Below, piece by piece: positions 56,260 through 64,000 of a DNA stretch of 64,000 nucleotides; the stretch's first letter is position 1, and each line of letters opens with the position of its first letter. The DNA is taken from assembly GCA_028274465.1 (NCBI GenBank), contig CM051458.1:84340085-84404084 (forward strand). The letters are read 5' to 3'. The DNA is from Plantago ovata (lineage: Eukaryota; Streptophyta; Magnoliopsida; Lamiales; Plantaginaceae). A program made the position numbers and the translations under genes. The notes under the pieces are model-generated. The model saw only the letters and a program-made list of their open reading frames with translations. It ran no database searches and was not told the DNA's origin.

Positions 56260-57300
56260 AGCATTTTACTTGTAGTTGAGGGATACTCAAAATTTTCAGA
56301 AATCCACTATTGTTAGAGTGAAACTGAGTGGATGGTTTCCATTGTTTCTTTGCTCATTTATAAAGCATGAAAAAATGGTTATGTTGAGAATTTATGGTAC
56401 CTTGCCTTTCACATCTCTCAAGATTTGTTATATGAAGAAAAAATTAACGCCAGTGTATGGTATAGACTATAGAGTTAAAACTTGACATTGATTTCAATAT
56501 AGCTCACTGTCTTTTATTGGAGTTGAAAGACATCAACTATAACTACACCGATCACCAATTGATTGAGACCAAACTTTCAACCAAGAGCCATTACTCGTCG
56601 AGTTGTTCCATATATGTAATGTGTTCTTTCCCCTGCATTTACCATCCTAAATTGGTACCTAAAAACAAAATGCAAACAACCATGAATTTAATTATAATTT
56701 AGTTGCTCTTAAAAACTAACTCGACTACAACTTTAAAAGATTTCTATCTATGTAAGATGGGGTCTTCTAGGTCTATTTAAGATTATTTCTCTGAAACGAG
56801 TTAATTTGAATCACTCAATTCGGAATTGAGCTCATGTAATATTCGACTCGTTTTCATGCATTTTGACCTTTGATGGGCTCAAAATCGGCCTACTATTCAA
56901 TGTTGGCCCATATATTGGCTGGGTACATGGTAAATTAGCCCAATTTTGGGCTTGAAAGTTGAAACTGAATCTAAATTGTGAATTTAGAGAGAAACTTCGA
57001 ACAAGTTCGTAATCTTGTCTCCTCTCGTATGTCGTTGATCTTGCAGGCTGAGATTTCACAATTTTCCTAACTCCGCAGGTATTCTTCCCTCTTCTTCTAT
57101 ACACTATATGGTTCATTGCATTCATTCGATTAATTTTGGAATTTGAGCTCTCGTAGATTAGGATTTCATTTCTCTGACGAATTTCCTGTTTCAATAATTG
57201 TGCATAGCAGATAGATGTTCACGATCATCTGATCTGGAGAGGAAAATCAAATTATTATAGGTTTCTGAAAAAAAAACCAAGGAAAAAAAATTAATAAACG
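56260..57300. other. APH1 3' flank and upstream region of the ERV41-like gene
   Basis: No gene of its own. The stretch about 56,960-57,080 ends in CTCCGCAG followed by GTATTC and could be a 5' untranslated exon of the downstream gene, joined to an acceptor such as GCATAGCAG at about 57,210. This is inference only. Confidence 0.4.
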
Positions 57301-57309
57301 TCGCAAAGT

Positions 57310-60300
57310 ATGGGTAATTTCAAGCAAGCGTTGAAAAACCTCGACGCGTTTCCGCGAGCTGAGGAACATTTGTTGCAGAAGACCAAATCCGGTGCCCTCG
57401 GTAATTTCTCCGTTGTTTTACGGTTTTTATCCAGCTGATTTTAATATTTTAGCTTGTGCTTCTTATGGAAATCTCTATTGATATTTACTTCTTGCGCATT
57501 TTTGTGTTGTTTTGGTGTCAATTGGTTGGCTAAATATCCAATTCTCTATATCTATTTTATTGTCTGTAGTAGTTGAATATGGAAATGCCTCGAGGCAAGG
57601 CTTTGGAATCCTTAATCCAGGATGCTTTTTTTGTGTTTTGTATGGGAAATTTAGGGGCACTACCGCACTAGATAGTCAAATGTATACAATTGTTTGTTCT
57701 CAGTGGTTTTCTATATATCCTTGTGCTGACTATATATGTATGTATGTATAGTTGTGTGACCGATTGGACAAACTCATTCTGGTGTTACTTCTTTGTACTT
57801 TGATTACTATAAAAGGAAATAAAAATCTGCAATTTAGGCTTATCCATGAGTGATTTGTTGTGTGATCGGCCTAGAGTCTGTTGCTGATCAGCTTGCGGGT
57901 TAATTATCATGCTATTTTCAGTTAATCTCGTTACTGAAGTATAGCACGCAGTACTTTGACAAAATAGCTAGTCTTTATGCAATTGTGTTGTGGATTATTG
58001 CTGTGAAATGAATGTCCTGAGAAAGGTTTGAATAATGGCTGATACACTACTAATTTGAACACTTCCCTAACCTTCATGTAGTTTCAATCATCGGATTGGC
58101 GGTCATGGCAACTTTGTTTGTACATGAATTGACATATTATCTTACAACTTTTACGGTGCACGAGGTTAGTTTAAATCCTCTCAACACTCAACAGTTATTT
58201 TCTAAACACCTTACTGCTGAATCTGAAGTTCAACCGTGACCAATACAAGTTTGTAACTCTTAGTATCTGGTCATATTTTATTGGTTCTTATCGCAAGATT
58301 TTAACTCTTTTTGGCAGATGGCAGTTGACTTAAAACGTGGGGAAACACTTCCTATTCATATAAATATGACATTCCCATCTTTGCCCTGTGATGGTTGGCC
58401 TTTCTGAACACGATTTGTAGTTATCTTTCTTTTCTTTTTTTTATCCCTGGGATTTTTATCGATGTAAATCATTTCTTTTTTCCAGTACTGAGTGTAGACG
58501 CAATCGATATGTCTGGGAAACATGAAGTTGATCTTGACACAACTATATGGAAGGTTTGTGCTCCTTTTACTCTTTATATTACTTACATGTATAATGCAAC
58601 TAAAATATGTGTAAGGACCTTGTTGAATTCTTAGAAATCCCCATATAAACGTAAGCAAGAAATATTGGCAATTTTGCACCGGGAAAGTTTGTCTTAAGTG
58701 TATATGTATATATATTTTCATGCATACATGTATATTTGTGTCATTGCTAAGCTGGCATGTATATATCCATTGTTCTCAACCTTTAAGTTTTTCTGCAGCT
58801 TCGGTTGGATAAACATGGTCAAATCATTGGCACAGAGTTTATATCAGACCTTGTGGAGAAGGGAAACACAGCTCATGGGCATGGTTAGTTCATCAATAAC
58901 TGTTGTTGAAAGTATTGTTTTCCTTTACATGAATTTGTGTGAAGAGTTTGTTCAATGTTGATTTGTTTTTTTTCCTGCTGATGTGTAAAGTGCGGCCATT
59001 AGCTAGTTGATTATAATTGTTAATTATCGACATTCTAAGTTATGCTCTACCTTCAACTTAGAATCCTTGTTAGTGGATGATGTGAAAGAGTTCCCATCTC
59101 TTCTTAGTTGTATTTCAGAGTTTTCTAGTAGCCACCTCCACGCCCCCCCCCCCCCCAAAAAAAAAGAAAGAAAGAAAAGAAAAGAAAAGAAAGAAGAAAC
59201 TCCTAAATCCTAATCTTATGCTGCTAAATGAAAGAATGTTAATATATCATGTAGTTGGATTAAACTTCATTTTCCTGATTATATGATGCATCATAATTAT
59301 GGGAAGCATAATCTAATCTTGCTCATGGACCGGCTTCATTGGTGTTAACTGAAGCATGATATACTTTTAAAAGACAATTGCCAATAGGACTGTCAATTTA
59401 GCCTAATACAGGCTTATGTTGCTGCCTTGCTCTATGCTGATCAATAAAATCTGTAACTTCTCTCCGTCCACCTATTTCAAAGCGAAGCTCAACAGTTCAA
59501 TGGATTTTCATTATGGTATAATGCTACTTGCATAATTGTCATGAGAAGGATAAACTAGACATGAGATAACTTTCTCATGAGAAAAAACTGTCTATTCTGT
59601 TTTCCTCATTCTCGAGTATTGTTAATTCCTTTCCAAAAGGAAAATGTCTTATTTTCTCTTTTTCTTTTCTTTTTCCTATTTTGAGTTGGTAATGATTCAA
59701 CATATTTCCACATATTTGTGCGCCTATGAGACCTCAAATGAAGTTGGTCACTCAGTTAGTTGCTCCAAGTAATTGTCAGGGTTGCTATAATGTGATCAAT
59801 ATTATTGTCACCGAGAAGTGGCTTATAAGGAATGATTAATATTTAATAAAGTAAATAAACTGTACAGTACATGGAGTGAATTTTGTGGAGTTCATATACT
59901 GCTACTTCATGGATAATGATGTCTAATGCAATCACCAAGAAATTTGAAGGGATGAAAGTGATTTAATTGGAGTTAGTGTTATCTTACAGGATAACGTTCA
60001 CAAATATATTTTTATATGGTATGATATAGTAGTGTTGATTAGTGTTTTCTAGTTTGTGATTCTGATAAATAACTATGACATGGTCAGATCACCACAAGGA
60101 TCATGCTGAGAGTGAAATTAAAATTAAACATCAGGATCTTGATAATGAAGCAGAAACTATGGTTTCTAAGGTGAAGCATGCATTGGCCAACGGTGAAGGT
60201 TGTCGGGTAGGATTCTCTCTACTCTGTGTCTTTATTACCAAAGATCACCTGTGTCAATGTGTACAAAGTTCGTTAATATTGGAAATTATCATAGCGCTGA

Positions 60301-62736
60301 GGGAAGATCTCAGAGTTCATGTCCCCTCGTTTTCAGATCTTTAATATGTCATTTGGTTGATCCTCTATTGCAGGTTTATGGGGTTCTGGATGTCCAAAGG
60401 GTTGCTGGGAACTTTCATATCTCAGTTCATGGACTGAACATTTTTGTCGCACAAATGGTTAGCTTTGAAGTTTATTGTGTGATTTTGTCTGACGATGATA
60501 CTCTGGAATCAGTTACTGAAACTAAGCTGCATTATCTCTAGAAACTTGGTAAAAATGAAAATTCACACCTGAGTCTACAACTATGATACAATGCATGACC
60601 ACTTCATGTCAGGAGGAAATCATGGGAAATATATTACTTAATAAACAGTACGTAGAAGTTACGAATTATTTGTGTTTGATTCACATCCCATTCATGTGAT
60701 TGAGTATTCTAAGTCTATAAAAAATCTACCTCTGTATCTGGCCATGCAATGTCGTTGTCTCTTCCTAGAAGTCTATACGTGATACAACACTCTATTAGAT
60801 TTTTATTGTCTATGTTGCAGACTAATCTTCATTAATAGGTACTGCATAATTGACTTTATAAGAGATAAACATGCAGTTGAAAACTATACGTGGAATTGGA
60901 TCTGAAATACACTGGTTATTCCTTGAAAAAATCATCCTCATCATCAATTTTGACTCATTTTCAAACCCAAGTTTACAGTACAAAAAAAAGAAAGAAAAAA
61001 AAAAGAAAAGAAAGAAGCTGTGGACGGTATGTAATTCAAGTATTAACTTCAATTATGGGATTTCTAAAACATCGTTATGTTTCTCTTGATACAAGTGACA
61101 GATCTTACTGATGGCCATTTTTTCCTCCTTTTTGGCATTGATAATGCGAGCCATATTTCTTCATTTGCATCAAGTATATCTATGTGATTGACCTTTTCTT
61201 ATTCTGCAGATCTTTGAGGGTTCTTCTCATGTCAATGTGAGTCACATCATTCATGATTTGTCGTTTGGCCCCAAATATCCTGGTATTCATAACCCCCTTG
61301 ATGACACGAGTCGGATTCTGCGTGGAACAAGTGGAACATTCAAGTACTACATAAAGGTGTGACACTTCTCTTGAATCTGTCATATAGATGCTATAGAATT
61401 GGACACGGTCCATAATCTCACTACATTTAGACTCTTCTACATTCTTGAGGTTATAGAAAATTCAGTAGCACATTGGAGATATGCCATATTATATTCTAAA
61501 TGAGAGAGCCAACTTTGTGTGAGCATTCAGTGATGTGTCTTACGGGTTCCAGATGGAGAGCCTGTTTGGAGTCTGTTAATACAGACATAAAAGAGATTGG
61601 AGCTTGTGGTGTGGATAATCTGGACATTTAACTAACTGTTAAATTAGAGGTAGAGCCCTTTCCGAGGATATTAAAATCTTCCTTTGAAAATTAACTTTAT
61701 ACTTGGTGAGATAAACGGCTTGTAGACCAAATTCATGAAAGAAAGCGGTTAATATTTTGGTTGCGAGAGACCTTGGAAAAATTGTCAAGTAATATATAGA
61801 CTCTGTTACCACAAGTGAAGATTTCCATCCAAAGAAATTCGGAGAAGCATTTTCTATGTGGCAGAAAATGGCTCAGTAGCTGTTGTGTGAGAAGAAAGAG
61901 GGGTGGTTTTTTTTTTTTTTTTTTTTTTTTTTGGGGGGGGGGGGGGGAAGAATTGACTTTATTTTGAACTTGCTTTAGGACTTGCTATTTCTCTCTCTAG
62001 TCACTTCCAAGAATTGGTTGTGAGGGACTTTAGAGCATAGATTCCTGTCTTTTTGGTTTATGAAGTTTGTTTATTTTTCTGTCTGAACCTGGTTTTGATT
62101 CCCTGCCATGCAGATTGTTCCGACCGAGTACAAGTATCTTTCAAAGTCAGTTTTGCCTACAAATCAATTCTCTGTCACCGAGTACTTTTCTCCCATTAGC
62201 GAGATTGATAGAACTTGGCCTGGTAAGATTTATTAAACACCTAGCAATTGTTTTCAGTTTTCCTTGTCCAATCTTTCTTCTCCCACGAACTGTGAGCCAT
62301 GTTATATTAAGAAGAATAATTTTTTTTTCCAGCTGTATACTTTTTGTATGACTTGTCACCAATTACGGTGACCATAAGAGAAGAACGCCGTAGTTTTCTG
62401 CACTTCATCACACGGCTTTGTGCAGTATTGGGTGGTACCTTTGCCGTGACAGGTATATTTTCGGCCTTTACTTCAATTGGCCTTGATTCTATATGGTGAA
62501 GTTTTCATTAAAAAGGAACCTGTTTTAATAAACATTACAAAACTCGTCCTAGGAAACTTGTCTGTCTGCTTTGGTTGATATTAGTGTTCGCATATCTAAA
62601 ACATGTTAGGTCAAGTGGAGTTTAATTCTGCGTTTTAAACCCTGATATCCGGAAAATGACAGGTATGCTTGATAGATGGATGTATAGGCTTATTGAAGCA
62701 GTGACAAGACCAAATGCCAGGAAACCTGTGCGGTAA
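57310..62736 (+). CDS. ERV41/ERGIC-type ER-Golgi vesicle cargo receptor
   Basis: Eleven exons: 57,310-57,400, 58,082-58,164, 58,318-58,393, 58,486-58,553, 58,799-58,883, 60,088-60,206, 60,374-60,457, 61,210-61,356, 62,114-62,222, 62,333-62,452 and 62,663-62,736. All joins keep frame, giving 351 aa. The N-terminal ERGIC domain has NLDAFPRAEEHLLQKT, then a first membrane span at about 31-53 (SIIGLAVMATLFVHEL). The lumenal part includes VDLKRGETLPIHINMTFPSL, a His/Asp/Glu-rich linker (DHHKDHAESE, residues 135-144) and the COPII-coated-ERV domain (GVLDVQRVAGNFHISVHG, HIIHDLSFGPKYPGIHNPL). The second span is at about 309-330 (FLHFITRLCAVLGGTFAV). Family members (yeast Erv41/Erv46, animal ERGIC2/3) cycle in COPII/COPI vesicles as cargo receptors. 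No thioredoxin insert, so not the PDI-like plant branch. No lesion seen; which subtype it is remains open. Confidence 0.93.
59140..59200. repeat. Poly(C)/poly(A) tract in intron 5
   Basis: A run of about 14 C is directly followed by about 9 A and then GAAA-type units. Low complexity within an intron. A longer C/A junction of opposite orientation lies in intron 8 of the same gene. Confidence 0.9.
61904..61950. repeat. Poly(T)/poly(G) tract in intron 8
   Basis: About 28 T directly followed by about 15 G. Read on the minus strand it is poly(C) then poly(A), the same junction as in intron 5. Length is likely unreliable because such runs are hard to sequence. Confidence 0.9.
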
Positions 62737-64000
62737 ATCGCGATTCAGATTGCTTGTGCACGAAGCATTTACTAACGCAGATAGCAAGAAAATTGGAATG
62801 AGCCCATGCATTGTAGCTTCAGGGAGTGTTCTGAATTGCCGGAAAAGTTTGTACTCCCCTTTCTTCAAGTTTTGGTGCAAATACAACCGCAAGAGGTCTC
62901 CATGTTTCCCTTTTTGTCTAGTTTCCGAGTTTGATGTATTGCTTTCATATTACCAAAAAGAACACCAAGAACAGACCTCATTTGTGGTTGGTGGAAGCTG
63001 TTCGACTTAGCTGTTCTTAATTTGTCAGATTAAATACATACTGTTATTTATATAGGTGAGATATGATATTTTGTAGCTGCTGGATGCTTTGTATGTGATA
63101 CACAAGTATTTGTAGGATCTGAAACTCCTTATTTCATTAACTGTGAATACTACGACCATTTGTTCGAATATGTTGGCTTTCAAGAAGAAGGCACTCAGGC
63201 AGATTATATTTTTCCTGCGTTTGGTTTTGGAAATTAGGATGATCTGCGTTCATGGCCCAAAATGATTCATGTTTCATGTGTATGTCTACACTTGCGTGAA
63301 GTGTTTAAATTCTGGAAGAATGTGTAATCTAATTCTGGGTGTTTGATCTCTCTTCCCATTTAAAGCGTTGTAGTGGAAAGACTTGGAGATATTTGAAAAA
63401 CAAAGTTTCTACAATTTCTTCCACTAACAGAACTGAAAACACGAGGGAAAAAGTGAGAGCTAACAGCTGTCTAATTTCTTGCGCTTTATATCCAATTGAT
63501 AAGATTCATAATCATAAGATATGAAGTAAGCCTTTGTGCTGTCGTGCATATATAAATCTACAAATAATCAATTTCCAGTTGAAATTTCTCCGGTGCTTAC
63601 AATACATGTAATTACGTGCTACAAATGCTACAGAGAACAAAATAGTCATACACCTAATTTACGAGACCGAAAACTTGCAAAAGACTCCCCTCCAACCTTT
63701 CAGATCTCGCCGTGAAGCTATCACACTGATCACTGAATATGAACAATAGAACCACAACATCTGAAAAACTGCATGAACACACCAAGTGTTAATTCGAAAC
63801 TCCTAATGCAGATTTTCCTTCTCAATTTCAGATACCTACACGAAACCTCAATTTAGAAAGGTATGCTTCGTAAAAGGAAACACTTCCCAATTTTGGGAAG
63901 AGAGGTGGATTTGGTGGCGAAGGTTTCGGAGACACAAGGATTAGCTAAACTAGCAAGGTTTTTGTGTTCCGCAGATGGGATTTTGTGCTTCTATCACATT
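62737..64000. other. 3' flank of the ERV41-like gene and unassigned DNA
   Basis: The first few hundred bases are probably its 3' untranslated region (AATAAA-like TTAAATACATA near 63,030). The remainder to the window end shows no domain-bearing ORF on either strand. It may include the start of a gene continuing beyond the window, which I cannot support. Confidence 0.4.

Noticed and set aside
60200..60541. 113-aa ORF within the ERV41-like gene
   Set aside because: A different frame running through exons 6-7 and intron 6. The spliced frame gives the conserved protein.
62714..63010. 98-aa ORF at the end of the ERV41-like gene
   Set aside because: Overlaps the last exon in another frame and extends into the 3' untranslated region. 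No homology recognised.

Overview
The window is eukaryotic nuclear DNA from a flowering plant, almost certainly a eudicot. The signs are AT-rich intergenic DNA, multi-exon genes with GT-AG introns, plant L1-type LINEs, Ty1/copia remnants, a Cassandra-type solo LTR carrying a 5S-rRNA-like segment, CACTA, hAT, Mutator-like and Stowaway-like DNA elements, and four host genes whose best matches are plant families. I cannot name the species. No bacterial genes, CRISPR array or viral genome is present.

Positions 1-43,000 are a gene-poor repeat desert. It begins with a decayed copia 3' end (1-1020) followed by a pogo/Tigger-like transposase remnant. It contains four LINE coding fragments (about 5.3, 8.1-10.9, 27.9-28.4 and 31.5-32.9 kb). 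A nest lies at 18.3-23.1 kb: a Mutator-like MITE holds a 2.8-kb CACTA element, and a second Mutator-like MITE has landed on its right target-site duplication. Also present are a hAT element with an 8-bp duplication (15.45 kb), a TIR element and a TA-flanked element full of palindromes (26.9-27.6 kb), three Stowaway-like MITEs, the Cassandra solo LTR (33.34 kb), SINEs, and a 440-bp inverted duplication enclosing a LINE ORF1 (40.7-42.8 kb).

Positions 43-63 kb are gene-bearing. In order: a bHLH93-like transcription factor (+, 43,366-46,907, 4 exons, 358 aa); an ARL2/TITAN5-like small GTPase (-, 52,382-49,503, 5 exons) whose introns are loaded with a SINE, a probable solo LTR and a LINE tail, and whose first splice junction does not keep frame; the gamma-secretase subunit APH-1 (+, 53,492-56,109, 6 exons, 249 aa); and an ERV41/ERGIC-type ER-Golgi cargo receptor (+, 57,310-62,736, 11 exons, 351 aa). 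The ARL2-like gene and APH1 are divergently arranged with about 1.1 kb between start codons. The last three products all work in the endomembrane or cytoskeletal system, but nothing here shows they are co-regulated.

The most unusual items are a MITE family with 9-bp duplications carrying variable arrays of an AGCTCCGATCGGAGCT-type palindrome; the near-identical inverted duplication of a LINE 5' end, which could be transcribed into a hairpin; a SINE inserted only about a dozen bases past a splice donor; and SINE tails that resemble the local LINE tail. I see no convincing new multi-gene system.
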